Shown: positions 50,024 through 59,460, counted from the stretch's first letter. The stretch is DNA of 64,000 nt from Methylobacterium sp. AMS5 (GCF_001542815.1 NZ_CP006992.1:3911501-3975500), one strand, 5' to 3'. The notes: generated from the sequence alone by a model not told the origin. Numbers and translations: made by a program.

Positions 50024-50200
50024 CAAATAAAAGCTTTCTGAAACACGAATTAAAGGTCTCAAAACGAGACTGTTTCAGGCTAAACTCACTCCTCTTCTGC
50101 CGTCCATATTTATCTCACGCCACAGTCCGCCAAAAAAATATTGAAACAGCCCTTGGCGGCCCGCTACGGTGAAGCATTCCATTTAACGTCGCATTTAATC
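50024..50200. promoter_or_regulatory. Divergent promoter region with TGAAACA repeats
   Basis: AT-rich. CTGAAACA (50038-50045) and TGTTTCAG (50071-50078) form a perfect 8-bp inverted repeat, and a third TGAAACA lies at 50142-50148. It could hold operators or a replication origin for the helicase-primase gene. Confidence 0.5.
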
Positions 50201-50716
50201 ATGGTCAAAAATGCTCATTCGTATCATCATAAGAAGCCTGCTCCTCCGACGAGGTATCCCGACCGTCGGGCGGCCATCCAGGGGCTCGCGAGCATCCACG
50301 ACGGCATCAAGGGGCGGTCCATCCCGAGGGAGGTGATGGACTTCTACAAGGTGCTTAAGAACGGCGATCGTTTCCGGCCCCGCATGTTGCGCGAGGTCGT
50401 CCTCGGCCTCGAAACTGCGCTGATCAATGGCGTGTCTGATCGGCAGCACCTTCACGCGACCGTCTTGGGGCGGCTTGAAACCACCGTTCGCAAGTGGCCT
50501 GTCGGGCATCTCAAAGAATGGCTCCAGGCTGACTGCCGCCGATTGGATAGGCTCCCCTCTACCAGCAACAACCGCCTCGATGCGCTTCGGGAGGGATGGC
50601 TTGGCGAGGCCGCCGAGATGATCGGCGATACGTTGGATTACGCCGATGCTCTGGTGCGTGACACCTGGGAAGCAGCGTCGGCCGCCACCTCTAAAGGCGT
50701 ACCAGTGGGCCCTTGA
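50201..50716 (+). CDS. Hypothetical protein divergent from the helicase-primase gene
   Basis: A 171-residue basic, helical protein starting MVKNAHSYHHKKPAPPTRY. WLQADCRRLDRLPSTSNNRLD lies in the middle. No domain recognised. A TTG at 50141 is an upstream option but overlaps the TGAAACA site. Confidence 0.5.
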   Translation: MVKNAHSYHHKKPAPPTRYPDRRAAIQGLASIHDGIKGRSIPREVMDFYKVLKNGDRFRPRMLREVVLGLETALINGVSDRQHLHATVLGRLETTVRKWPVGHLKEWLQADCRRLDRLPSTSNNRLDALREGWLGEAAEMIGDTLDYADALVRDTWEAASAATSKGVPVGP

Positions 50717-50748
50717 CGCGGTTCTCAGCTACCCAGCGCCATTCGCGA

Positions 50749-51060
50749 TCAATCTTCGCCCTTGAGCCGCTTCGCGGCGGCCGGGCAGAGAAGTGCGAAC
50801 TGTCGGATCATCGGCGGCATGCCCGACGCGCGAGATGTATCGGCGTCCGGTCCGAGCGGGAACCGGGCGCGTCCCGCTACTCTACTTCCGTACTGGTAGG
50901 CGATCGTATCAGCCCGGCAGTTTGCCTGCGCAGACATCCTGTCCCAGCCCTCGTCGCGTAGGTATCGCTCGACGCACTGGCGCACTGCGAGCTTGGCCGC
51001 GATCTCAGGCTTCGGCCTCCCCGGAAGAACACCGCGGATGCGGATGCCGGAGTAATCCAT
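50749..51060 (-). CDS. Small hypothetical protein carrying the VLPGRPKPEIAA segment
   Basis: A 103-residue protein starting MDYSGIRIRGVLPGRPK. The N-terminal segment is encoded by the 37-bp repeat; then QCVERYLRDEGWDRM and a basic tail. Its start codon overlaps, on the opposite strand, that of the next gene through a shared CATG (51058-51061). Function unknown. Confidence 0.45.
   Translation of the reverse strand: MDYSGIRIRGVLPGRPKPEIAAKLAVRQCVERYLRDEGWDRMSAQANCRADTIAYQYGSRVAGRARFPLGPDADTSRASGMPPMIRQFALLCPAAAKRLKGED
50994..51030 (-). repeat. 37-bp inverted repeat, copy B
   Basis: Exact complement of 44815-44851; here it encodes the start of the small minus-strand gene. Confidence 0.85.
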
Positions 51061-51559
51061 GGGAAACATCGTCGCCGCCTTCGGCAACAATTACCCCGCC
51101 GATCCGCGATCCGGTGCCGGCATCCGCATCGAGACCAAGCGCGGCCTTACGTGGAGCGCACGGCTCGATTACAGCACCATTGCCTTTTCGCCTGCTGCGC
51201 CGACGACAGGGCTTCTCGTGGCCCAAAACGCAGACGGGTCCTTTACGGCCTTTGATATCTCGTCGCTTCCGCTGTCGCCGCAGTTCATCGCTACCCTGCT
51301 TTCGGGCCCCATGCCGGCCGGGTATCCGCCGCGGCGAGGGCAGTTCCTTCAAGCCTTGAGAATGTCTGGCGCCGGGCGGGTGACAGCGGTTCGGGCAGCG
51401 GTGCCGTCAGACCCAGACGACCCGATTGCCATCGCATGGGAGAACACACTGTTCGTGTCTCCTGACGGTGCCTTGGCGCAGCTCGTGAAAAACACGCTTG
51501 GCCTGAGCAACGACGACCTTAACACGATCCTGAACAATGCTCGCACGCTCTCGGAATAG
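51059..51559 (+). CDS. Hypothetical protein
   Basis: A 166-residue protein with beta-rich segments (GAGIRIETKRGLTWSARLDY, TGLLVAQNADGSFTAFDI) and the closing motif LAQLVKNTLGLSNDDLNTIL. No family recognised; the composition is like small phage structural or lysogeny-associated proteins. It is followed 4 nt later by an exported-protein gene, so they are co-transcribed. Confidence 0.55.
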   Translation: MGNIVAAFGNNYPADPRSGAGIRIETKRGLTWSARLDYSTIAFSPAAPTTGLLVAQNADGSFTAFDISSLPLSPQFIATLLSGPMPAGYPPRRGQFLQALRMSGAGRVTAVRAAVPSDPDDPIAIAWENTLFVSPDGALAQLVKNTLGLSNDDLNTILNNARTLSE

Positions 51560-51563
51560 AACC

Positions 51564-51996
51564 ATGCTTCAGCGCGCCTTCGTCGTCCTTGTTCTACTGG
51601 TCTTTGCGCCAGCGGTTGTGCGGGCACAGACCTTCACGTTGCCGCAGATCGGCCTTCAGAACAGCGGAGCATGCCCGCAACTCGCCGTGCAAGATCGAGC
51701 CACCAAGGCGATGGTGCCGATTGGGTGCATACTGTCGAGCGGGAAGGGGTTCTCTCTCACGCCGAAACGATTTGTGATGGAAGGCCTCTCTCCGCTGGAT
51801 AAGGATTTGGCGGGCATCAAGAACCCGACCGCCATCCGTTTCGGCGCGGGCAACCAGATCGCGTTCTGCCCGGCCAAGTCGTGCATCCGCGGTCCAGCCG
51901 GCGACATCGTTGACCCGGCCTACTTCGACCACCAGCGGGCTTCGCTCTTGGTTTCCGGGCAAACGCAGATCGACGGCCAAGCGCAGGAACAGACGC
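51564..51996 (+). pseudogene. Exported protein gene truncated by IS630 insertion
   Basis: Starts MLQRAFVVLVLLVFAPAVVRA, a clear signal peptide, followed by QTFTLPQIGLQNSGACPQ and paired Cys residues (ACPQ, GCIL, FCPAKSCIRG) that could form disulphides outside the cytoplasm. About 144 codons remain before the IS630 end at 51997; the reading frame then runs into IS DNA and stops at 52067. Product unknown. Confidence 0.6.
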
Positions 51997-52620
51997 TAGA
52001 GCGTTTTCGGTTTAATCTGGTTCGTATCCTGCTGCGGCGAAGAAGTTGGCGCACTCGTCTGGCGTGACGGTGTCGACGAGGCGTCCGATGGCCGACCACA
52101 ATCCCTCGACGGTTCGCTCGGCCGCTTTGCGCAGGAGCGCCTTCAGCTTCGAGAACGCCATCTCGATGGGGTTGAAGTCGGGCGAGTAGGGCGGGAGGAA
52201 CAAGAGCCGCGCGCCGGCTGCCGCGATCGCGGCACGCACGGCCGGCCCCTTGTGGCTTCCAAGGTTGTCCATGACGACGATGTCGCCGGGGCCGAGTTCG
52301 GGCACCAGAACCTGATCGACGTAGGCCTGGAAGGCGTCGCGGTTGATCGGCCCATCGAGCACGAACGGCGCGGCGATCCCGGACAGGCGCAGGCCGGCGA
52401 CCAGGGTCGTGGTCTTCCAGTGACCGTGCGGGATGGGCGAGCGCAGCCGCTCGCCGCGCGGTGAACGCCCACGGGTGCGAGCCATGTTGGTGGAGGTCCA
52501 GGTCTCGTCGAGGAAAACCAGGCGCGCAGGGTCGAGATCGGGCTGGCCCTCGAACCAGGCCTCGCGCGCCGCTTTCACGTCCGGGCGTTCCTGCTCGGCG
52601 GCGTGAGCTGTCTTTTTTTG
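51997..52620. mobile_element. IS630-family remnant
   Basis: Retains the terminal end beginning TAGAGCGTTTTCGG (51997) and the 3' half of the transposase. It is cut at a T-tract (52612-52618) by the next IS. Confidence 0.7.
52012..52613 (-). pseudogene. IS630-family transposase, 3' half
   Basis: Encodes [33 protein letters not shown] (catalytic Asp), [12 protein letters not shown] (second Asp) and [19 protein letters not shown] (final Glu). The N-terminal DNA-binding half is missing. The break lies at the A7 run that in intact copies is the frameshift window. Confidence 0.8.
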
Positions 52621-53483
52621 TAGAGCGTGTTATGAACTGATAGGCAGGATTGGCGTTGTGGATCATGCCTTCTGATCGCCGCTCCTATCCGTCCGACGTG
52701 TCTGATGAAGAATGGGCACTGGTAGCGCCCTACCTCGCGCTGCTGCGGGAGGACTCAGCTCAGCGCGACCACGAGTTGCGCGAGGTGTTTAACGGGCTGC
52801 GCTACATCGTGAAGACGGGGGCGCCCTGGCGGTTCATGCCGCACGATCTGCCGCCTTGGGCGGCCGTGTATCAGCAGACGCAGCGTTGGCTGTCGGCCGA
52901 CAGTTTCGCGGACGTGGCCGGCGACCTGCGGGCGGTGCTGCGGATGGCGGCGGAGCGGGAGCCGGAGCCCTCGGCGGTGATCCTCGATAGCCGGACGCTG
53001 CGCTCCTCGCCCGAGAGCGGCGAGCGGGCCGGCTATGACGGGGCCAAGCGCAAGCGGGGTGCGAAGCTGCATCTGGCCGTTGACACGCCGGGCCATGTCG
53101 TGGCGCTGCACGTGACGCCCGCCGATGTCGACGACCGGGCCGAGGTCGGCCGGCTGGCCGCCGAGGTGCAGGCGGAGACGGGCGACAGCGTCGAGTTGGC
53201 CTTTGTCGACCAGGGCTATTCCGGGCCTAAGCCCGCCGCCGCCGCGAGCGCGCACGGCATCGACTTGGAAGTGGTGAAGGCGCCTGAGGCCAAGCGCGGC
53301 TTTGTCCTGCTGCCGCGCCGATGGGTGGTGGAGCGCTCGTTTGCCTGGGCCACCCGCTGTCGGCGGCTGGTCAAAGATTACGAGCGCTACGCCAGCACGT
53401 TGGCTGGCCTGCACATGGTCGCCTTCGTCTGCCTCATGCTCCGACAAGCTGAAAAGCTTATGACAAGTGCATAACAGGCTCTA
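52621..53483. mobile_element. IS5-family element, apparently complete
   Basis: Ends TAGAGCGTGTTATGAACTG (52621) and the complement of CTAGAGCCTGTTATGCACTTG (to 53483), matching at most positions. One intact transposase lies inside. Confidence 0.8.
52665..53474 (+). CDS. IS5-family transposase
   Basis: A 269-residue DDE transposase starting MPSDRRSYPSDVSDEEWALV. First Asp in AVILDSRTLRSS, second in LAFVDQGYSG, Glu in RWVVERSFAWATRCRRLVKDYER. Intact. Inserted in the same block as several broken elements and may still be active. Confidence 0.88.
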   Translation: MPSDRRSYPSDVSDEEWALVAPYLALLREDSAQRDHELREVFNGLRYIVKTGAPWRFMPHDLPPWAAVYQQTQRWLSADSFADVAGDLRAVLRMAAEREPEPSAVILDSRTLRSSPESGERAGYDGAKRKRGAKLHLAVDTPGHVVALHVTPADVDDRAEVGRLAAEVQAETGDSVELAFVDQGYSGPKPAAAASAHGIDLEVVKAPEAKRGFVLLPRRWVVERSFAWATRCRRLVKDYERYASTLAGLHMVAFVCLMLRQAEKLMTSA

Positions 53484-55087
53484 GGACGGCAAAGTCTGCT
53501 GTTGCGCGTGTTGTTCGAGGGCCTTGAGATAGGCGTCGGGATCGCGGCGGAAGCGGGTGCGTTGAGTGCGCGCCTGCCTGCGGATGTCGAGGGATCGGCG
53601 TAGGGCTCGCCATTTCTCTGGATCGACCCGGCAGAGGTCGCGTCCGGATGGTGCCCGAGTTCGGGAGTGAATGCCGGCCACGAGCCGCACGGCGCCCCGC
53701 AGCACCGCGCCGGGCGAGGCGGTCTTGCGTCCGGTGGCCCGCCGCTCGTGGTAGCGCTGGGAACCGAACAGTTGCTCCAGGGCATTGTTGGTGCGTGGCA
53801 GGTCCGCCCCGTCGGCGGCGTGGAACAGTCCCGGTCGATAGCTGCGCGCGACCTTGGCGAAGTGGTCGAGGGCGGGACCCAGCCCTTTCACCCGATCCCG
53901 GTGGCGCCGCATCGCCCCCAGCAAGCCGTCGAAGCGCCGCCGGACCTTGGCCCCCGGCTCACCGGCGGGGTTGGTCAGGAGGCGGGCGCCCGCGTGTACG
54001 AAGACGAAGCCTCGGCTGATCGCCGGCCAGAGGGCGGCCGTGCCGGCGAGCGCCCGCTCGATCAACTGCTGGAGCCGCCCGAGCGGGCGCGAGCCCTGCG
54101 CCTCGGCCCCCCTTTTGAGCGCACCCGTTCCAAGCTTCCGGCCACCTTCTCCAAGCGGTCCTTCAAGCGCAGGCCCGCCGCGTCGAGCGGGGCGCGACCG
54201 TCGTCGGTGATCGCGCTGCGGATCGCGCTCGCATAGCCGCGCACCAGATCCGCCTCCCTATCCGTGCGCCCCTCCACCCCCCGCTCGATCGGGCGTACGC
54301 CGCGCACGCCCTTCTTCAACTCCTTCTTGGCGTGCCGGTCGGCCTCGAAGATCGGCAGGGCGGCTTCACGCAGGAAATGGAAGTGGCAGAGTTGATGAGG
54401 CACGCCCGGCAGGACCAGGGCCACCGCCTTGCGGACGGACTGCTGACCGTCGCTGATCACCCCTACCACCGGCACACCGACCGCCGCGATGACCTCACGC
54501 AGCAGGACGGCCAGATCCTCGGCCGTGCCCGACAGCAGGCTGCGGGCCAGGAGCACCGTGCCGGAGAGGCAGTCGCGCAGCACCCAGAGCACCTCGTGCC
54601 CGACATCCGGCTGCAGGCCGTCGAGCGCCCGGATCATCCGATCCTGCCCGGCCAAGTGTCGGCGCAGGTGAGCGGGGTCTGCGAGTTGGGTGGCCACGAC
54701 CTCGTCGTAGCGGTCGAGCAGGTTGGTCACGCTGCGTTCGGCGATGGCGACCCCGCGCCCGCGCAGGATCGCGTGGATTTCCGGCACCGAGCGATGCTCG
54801 CGGTGGCGCAGGGCGCCCACCAGGGCCACGACGTCGAGGCCGAACTCGTGGTGCGGCAGGGCGAGCGCGCCTTCGGCCTCCGGGCGGTAGGGCTTGTGGA
54901 AGCGGACGCAATCCGCAGCCTCGCAGCGACGGATCTTCAGACGCAGGCGCACCGTGCCGGTCAGCGTCACCATCGTGCGACGATTCTCGTAACGGATCCG
55001 CATCGCCCGGCCGCAGATCGGGCAGAGCTGGCGGACCGGAGCCAAGACCCGTTCACGATCCGCCGTCCGACACTCGGTTCGGGACAT
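53481..55087 (-). CDS. ISL3/Mutator-like transposase in two frames joined by -1 frameshift
   Basis: The first frame (55087 to 54062) begins with zinc ribbon CPICGRAM and CEAADCVRFH, then ALDGLQPD and VISDGQQSV with HQLCHFHFLREA. The second (TTG at 54065 to 53481) holds TNNALEQLFGSQRYHERR, supplying the final Glu. A slippery A4G6 run at 54116-54107 allows a -1 shift that replaces the low-complexity end of frame one with LKRGAEAQGSRPLGRLQQLIERA, joining the frames smoothly. The overlapping TTGA (54062-54065) is the alternative, coupled route. Confidence 0.7.
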
Positions 55088-55150
55088 CGCGCGCCTCCAG
55101 CAGGCGCCCCCATAACGTCAAACACCAGACAGCCGGCTTTGCCGTCCTAG
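53481..55150. mobile_element. Zinc-ribbon DDE insertion sequence, about 1.67 kb
   Basis: Inverted ends CTAGGACGGCAAAG (53481) and CTTTGCCGTCCTAG (to 55150) match over 14 bp. The first 3 bp overlap the end of the preceding IS5, so the exact boundary and duplication are uncertain. Confidence 0.75.
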
Positions 55151-56081
55151 AAAAAAAGCGATCGGCATCTTCGCGGAGATGCCCAAGTGACGTTCGCCTT
55201 CATCGAGCAGCATGCGAACACCTGGCCGGTGCGTCTCATGTGCCGCATGCTCGCAGTCTCCCCCAGCGGTTACTACGGCTGGCGGTCACGTCCCGAGAGC
55301 GACCGGTCGGTGTCGAACCGTCAGCTCCTCGACGACGTCCGGCGGATACATGCCGAGCATCATCGGCGCTATGGCTCACCTCGGGTGCACGCGGCCTTGC
55401 GCGCAGAGGGCCGAACCGTCAGTCGCGGGCGGGTGGAGCGCCTGATGCGCCGTCAAGGCATCCGGGCTCTGGCAGGGCGTCGGTTCCGGCCCTGCACCAC
55501 CGACAGCCGTCATGATCTGCCGATCGCGCCCAACCTCCTCAAACAACAGTTCTCGGCTGCCCTGCCCAACACGGTTTGGTTGGCCGATATCACCTACCTG
55601 CCCACCGGCGAGGGCTGGCTCTATCTGGCCGCCGTTCTCGATCTCGCCACGCGAAGAATCGTCGGTTGGTCCATGCGCGACCACATGCGGACCGAACTGA
55701 CATCGGCCGCCTTGATGATGGCCACCCAACGGCAGCGACCGGCCGCTGGGCTCATCTGTCACTCGGATCGCGGCAGCCAATACGCCGCCGAGGCCTACCG
55801 AAAGCAGCTTGCCGACATGAAGGCGACGCCCTCCATGAGCCGTACGGGCTGTTGTTACGACAATGCTCCCATGGAAAGCTTCTTCCACACACTCAAGGTC
55901 GAACTCGTCCACCAACGACGATGGGCGACCCGGGACGAGGCCCGACGCGACCTGTTCGCCGACATCGAGGGCTACGACAATCGGCAGCGCATCCACTCAG
56001 CGCTCGGTTACATCACGCCCGAGCAAGCCGAGCGGAATGCAAGCTAAACCCCGTGTCCGCGAAAGCAGGGGAGGATCAGTG
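55149..56081. mobile_element. IS3-family remnant (5' end missing)
   Basis: Keeps the last codons of orfA (KKAIGIFAEMPK, 55151-55189, right after an A7 run), orfB, and the right end, GTGTCCGCGAAAGCAGGGG, to about 56081. The 5' part of orfA is gone at the junction with the zinc-ribbon IS. Confidence 0.75.
55187..56047 (+). CDS. IS3-family transposase OrfB
   Basis: A 286-residue integrase-core protein with a complete DDE: Asp in VWLADITYLPTGEGW, Asp in LICHSDRGSQYAA, Glu in NAPMESFFHTLKVELVH. It starts MTFAFIEQHANTWPV, overlapping the orfA tail in another frame. In intact elements OrfAB is made by frameshifting on the A-run at 55151; with orfA truncated, the element is probably immobile by itself. 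Confidence 0.85.
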   Translation: MTFAFIEQHANTWPVRLMCRMLAVSPSGYYGWRSRPESDRSVSNRQLLDDVRRIHAEHHRRYGSPRVHAALRAEGRTVSRGRVERLMRRQGIRALAGRRFRPCTTDSRHDLPIAPNLLKQQFSAALPNTVWLADITYLPTGEGWLYLAAVLDLATRRIVGWSMRDHMRTELTSAALMMATQRQRPAAGLICHSDRGSQYAAEAYRKQLADMKATPSMSRTGCCYDNAPMESFFHTLKVELVHQRRWATRDEARRDLFADIEGYDNRQRIHSALGYITPEQAERNAS

Positions 56082-56404
56082 AACCCGGTCGGGCGCCAGA
56101 CCGCGGCATCGATCTCCAGCCCGACGAACCAGCGGAACAGCCAGTTGTAATCGATCTGCTCCATCAGCATCCGCTCGGAGCGCACCGAGAAGAACGCTTG
56201 CAGCAGCGTGGCCCGCAGCAGCATCTCCGGCGGGATCGAAGGGCGGCCCAAGCCTAAGTACAGGCTCTCGAAGCGCTCGCTCAGCCCGGCCAGGACTTCG
56301 TCGGCCAGGGCCCGGATCGCTCGCAGCGGATGCTCGGTCGGCACCCGATCTTCCAGACGCACGTAGCTGAACAGCTTGGCCGAAGCCGCCTCGCGCCCGC
56401 GCAT
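56082..56404 (-). pseudogene. IS5/IS1182-type transposase, N-terminal fragment
   Basis: Begins MRGREAASAKLFSYVRLEDRV and covers LRATLLQAFFSVRSERMLMEQ and NWLFRWFVGLEIDAAVWRPTGF, then is cut by the IS3 right end. The DDE core is missing. Its outer terminal repeat lies at 56464-56483. Confidence 0.75.
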
Positions 56405-56463
56405 CCCGACACTCCACCCCTTGCTCAGAAAGAGTGAATCATCTCCAAAGCCGCTACGCCATC

Positions 56464-56483
56464 GACTTTTGCAGCAGCCTGCT
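56464..56483 (+). repeat. Terminal inverted repeat of the truncated IS5/IS1182-type element
   Basis: GACTTTTGCAGCAGCCTGCT, identical to the ends of the MITE at 60011-60187. Confidence 0.75.
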
Positions 56484-56498
56484 AGGACAGGGCAATAC

Positions 56499-56519
56499 GC
56501 GCCTGCAAGCCGCAGGCGC
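56499..56519. terminator. Hairpin downstream of the GGDEF-EAL gene
   Basis: GCGCCTGC-AAGCC-GCAGGCGC, a perfect 8-bp stem about 55 bp after the minus-strand stop. It lacks a U-run, so it is a weak terminator candidate. Confidence 0.3.
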
Positions 56520-56575
56520 AGCTATGCAGCACAAACGCGAGCTAGACTGGAATATTCGGCTTCACACGGCCTGTT

Positions 56576-59251
56576 TTATGAATTTTCCACCATATTTCCG
56601 CCGATGAATTCGATAGCCTGCGCGGCCGATAGGGGTCGGCTGAAAAAATAGCCCTGCACATCCGTACAGCCTTCGCGGTGAACCTGCTCAAGCTGAGCGT
56701 TCGTCTCGACGCCTTCCGCTGTGACGGTCGCGCCAAGTTCCTTTGCGATCCCGACCACGGCTCTGACGATGGCCGCAGCACCCGGATCGCTGATCTCTCG
56801 GACGAAGGAGCGATCGATCTTGATCTTGTCAAAGGGGAAGCGACGCAGGTAGCTCAATGAGGAGTAGCCGGTACCAAAATCGTCCAACGCGATGAGGACT
56901 CCGAAGCCTTTCAGCCGATGCAGGCAAGCGGTCACAGCGTCAGCGTCTTGAACAAGGATGCTCTCGGTGATCTCCAGCATAAGGCGATTTGGCGCGAGGC
57001 CTGAGGCAGCAAGAGCCGATAGGACGCTCTCCTCGAGCCCAGGCTGCTGGAACTGGATGGCAGAGACGTTGACGGCGATCCGCAGGTCATCAGGCCAGGA
57101 CGCCGCTTCGCGACACGCCTGCTGCAAAGCCCATGAGCCGAGCGGAACGATCAACCCCGTTTCCTCGGCCACCGGGATGAACGCGTCCGGCGCGATCATC
57201 CCACGGGTTGGATGAGGCCAGCGCATCAGCGCCTCAAAGCCGACGGTCTTGTGGTCGATCAGACGCAGAATGGGCTGGTAGTGCAAGGCGAAGCCGCCGC
57301 ACAGAACAGCCTCACGCATCTCCAACTCAAGCTGCATTCGGCTCTCAACCGCTGCATCCATGCCAGCTTCGTAGAAGCAGAAGGTGCCGTGCGTGAAATC
57401 CTTGGCTCGATAGAGTGCGAGGTCCGCGTTCTTGAACAGGACCTCCGGCGCGTCGCCGCTCGAAGGAGCGAGTGCAATGCCGATGCTAACGCCGACAGTG
57501 ACAAGGACACCGCCAAGATCAAGCGGCTGGCCTATGGCATCAATCACGCGCTGCGCCAGTTTGCTCGCCTGATGCGCATGGTCAAGGTGCGAGATAATTA
57601 TGGCAAACTCGTCGCCCCCGAGCCGCACCACGACATCACTCTCTCGGACGGTTGTACGTAACCGTTGGGCGATCTGGCACAGCAGTTCGTCACCAGCGGG
57701 GTGGCCGAGCGTGTCGTTGACGGTCTTGAAGCGGTCGAGATCGAGACACAGCAGAGCTGCCTGACCTCGACCGCGGCGCACCTCGGCCAGCCTTTGCTCC
57801 AGATGCTCGTGGAATACGGTGCGATTGGGCAAGCCCGTGAGCGCATCGTGGCGGGCGATGTAGGCAATGCGCTGCTCAGATGCTTTGCGCTCTGTGATGT
57901 CGATGTAGGTGCCAACGATCCGCAGCGGTGCACCGTGCTCGTCCCGTGCCACGACCCGGCCGCGCGACAGCACCCAGGCGTAAGCGCCAGTTTTGGTGCG
58001 CACGCGGTGCTCGCACACATAGGACGCTGAGCGCTCCTCGAAGTGCTCTGTGAGAAGCGCCCGAGCGTGCCGGATGTCATCCGGGTGGGCCAGGCGCTCC
58101 CACGAGCGAATGTTCGGTTCGATCTCTCCTGGCTCGTATCCGAGCATCGTGTGCCAACGATCAGAGTACCAGACGTATCCTGTAGTGACGCTCCAGTCCC
58201 ACAAGCCGTCACTGCCGCTGTCGAGTGCGAGCGCAAGTCGCGCCTCGCTCTGCTCAAGTGCATCCTGGGTTGTTCGACGCTCAGTTACGTCGATGTTGAG
58301 GCCGACGATCCGCAGCAGCTGACCGGTCGCCTCGTCACGGAGGATGCGGCAACAGCCCATCAACCAGCGGTACCGGTTGCCCCCTTCAGGGTGAAGGACC
58401 CGGTATTCGAGCTTGTAGGTCGTATGGTGCAACGCGTCCCCGTAGATCGCCCTCATCTGAGCAAGGTCACCAGGATGAACTCTTGCAGCCAACTCCGCGA
58501 CACTGACATCGACCCAAGCTGTCGCTCCTTCCCCGCAGGGAAACCCATACATGCGAGCACTCTCGGGTGAGTTGCGCACCACGCCTTCATCAAGGCTCCA
58601 CTCCCACACACCGGCTCCGGCGGCCTCCTGCGCCATCAGCAAGAGATCGGCCGTCCGCTCCAGCTTGGCATGTGCGGTTCGATAGCGCTCCTCACTCGCG
58701 GCGATCAGCGCCTGAGAGCGTGTGCGCTCCTCGAGCGCAGCCTCGGCTACAAGCCGTCCACGATGAAGCTCGATGTGGGCGACAACGATGCGAGCAAGGT
58801 CCTCAAGCTGGGTTCTCTGCGCCTCGGAGAAGGTGCGTGGCTTCGTGTCAATGATGCACAACGTGCCGAGGCGGATGCCTGAACGAACGACGAGCGGCGC
58901 CCCTGCGTAGAAACGGATGCCGGGCTCGCCTGTCACCAGAGGATTGTGCGCAAAGCGCGGGTCCGCCGTTGCGTCTTCCACGACGAGTGCATCGTCACTG
59001 AGAATCGCATAGGCGCAGAAGGCGACATCGCGCGACGTGCCATCTGCGGTGACTCCGCACTTGGCCTTGAACCATTGCCGGTCACTGTCGATGAGTGCAA
59101 TCGACGTCATGGGGACAGAGAACAGCGCAGCCGCCGATCTGCACACGGCATCGAAGTGAGCCTCAGGCGCTGTGTCGAGGATGCGCAGATCGCGCAGCGC
59201 CGCGAGGCGCTCGGCCTCGTTCGGCAGAAGCGGCGGTACGTGTATTCCCAT
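56576..59251 (-). CDS. GAF-PAS-GGDEF-EAL cyclic-di-GMP signalling protein
   Basis: An 891-residue cytoplasmic enzyme with no transmembrane segment. Order: GAF domain (about 20-165); two PAS/PAC sensor domains (about 205-325 and 330-450: EWSLDEGVVRNSPES, WDWSVTTGYVWYSDRW); GGDEF (about 455-620) with intact RLGGDEFAI and an RESD inhibitory site five residues before it; EAL (about 640-885) with intact EALMRW and later DDFGTGYSSL. Both cyclase and phosphodiesterase motifs look functional. It is a single gene, its upstream region being rich in palindromes. Confidence 0.9.
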   Translation of the reverse strand: MGIHVPPLLPNEAERLAALRDLRILDTAPEAHFDAVCRSAAALFSVPMTSIALIDSDRQWFKAKCGVTADGTSRDVAFCAYAILSDDALVVEDATADPRFAHNPLVTGEPGIRFYAGAPLVVRSGIRLGTLCIIDTKPRTFSEAQRTQLEDLARIVVAHIELHRGRLVAEAALEERTRSQALIAASEERYRTAHAKLERTADLLLMAQEAAGAGVWEWSLDEGVVRNSPESARMYGFPCGEGATAWVDVSVAELAARVHPGDLAQMRAIYGDALHHTTYKLEYRVLHPEGGNRYRWLMGCCRILRDEATGQLLRIVGLNIDVTERRTTQDALEQSEARLALALDSGSDGLWDWSVTTGYVWYSDRWHTMLGYEPGEIEPNIRSWERLAHPDDIRHARALLTEHFEERSASYVCEHRVRTKTGAYAWVLSRGRVVARDEHGAPLRIVGTYIDITERKASEQRIAYIARHDALTGLPNRTVFHEHLEQRLAEVRRGRGQAALLCLDLDRFKTVNDTLGHPAGDELLCQIAQRLRTTVRESDVVVRLGGDEFAIIISHLDHAHQASKLAQRVIDAIGQPLDLGGVLVTVGVSIGIALAPSSGDAPEVLFKNADLALYRAKDFTHGTFCFYEAGMDAAVESRMQLELEMREAVLCGGFALHYQPILRLIDHKTVGFEALMRWPHPTRGMIAPDAFIPVAEETGLIVPLGSWALQQACREAASWPDDLRIAVNVSAIQFQQPGLEESVLSALAASGLAPNRLMLEITESILVQDADAVTACLHRLKGFGVLIALDDFGTGYSSLSYLRRFPFDKIKIDRSFVREISDPGAAAIVRAVVGIAKELGATVTAEGVETNAQLEQVHREGCTDVQGYFFSRPLSAAQAIEFIGGNMVENS

Positions 59252-59460
59252 TGCTCAACGCCACACCCGTTTGGAGAGTAGGCGGACGGTAAGCGGCATT
59301 GATTGACGAATAGCTCACGGAAATGTGACCGCCATGAGGGATGGAGCTCTGTGCCCCGCAGAAGAAATCCAAATTGGGTGGTCGATGTGGGCCGATCAAC
59401 GCTGGCGCATCCCTGCCAATTCGCTGTCCCCGCCGAGCGGATCCAAGCCAGGGGATTTTT

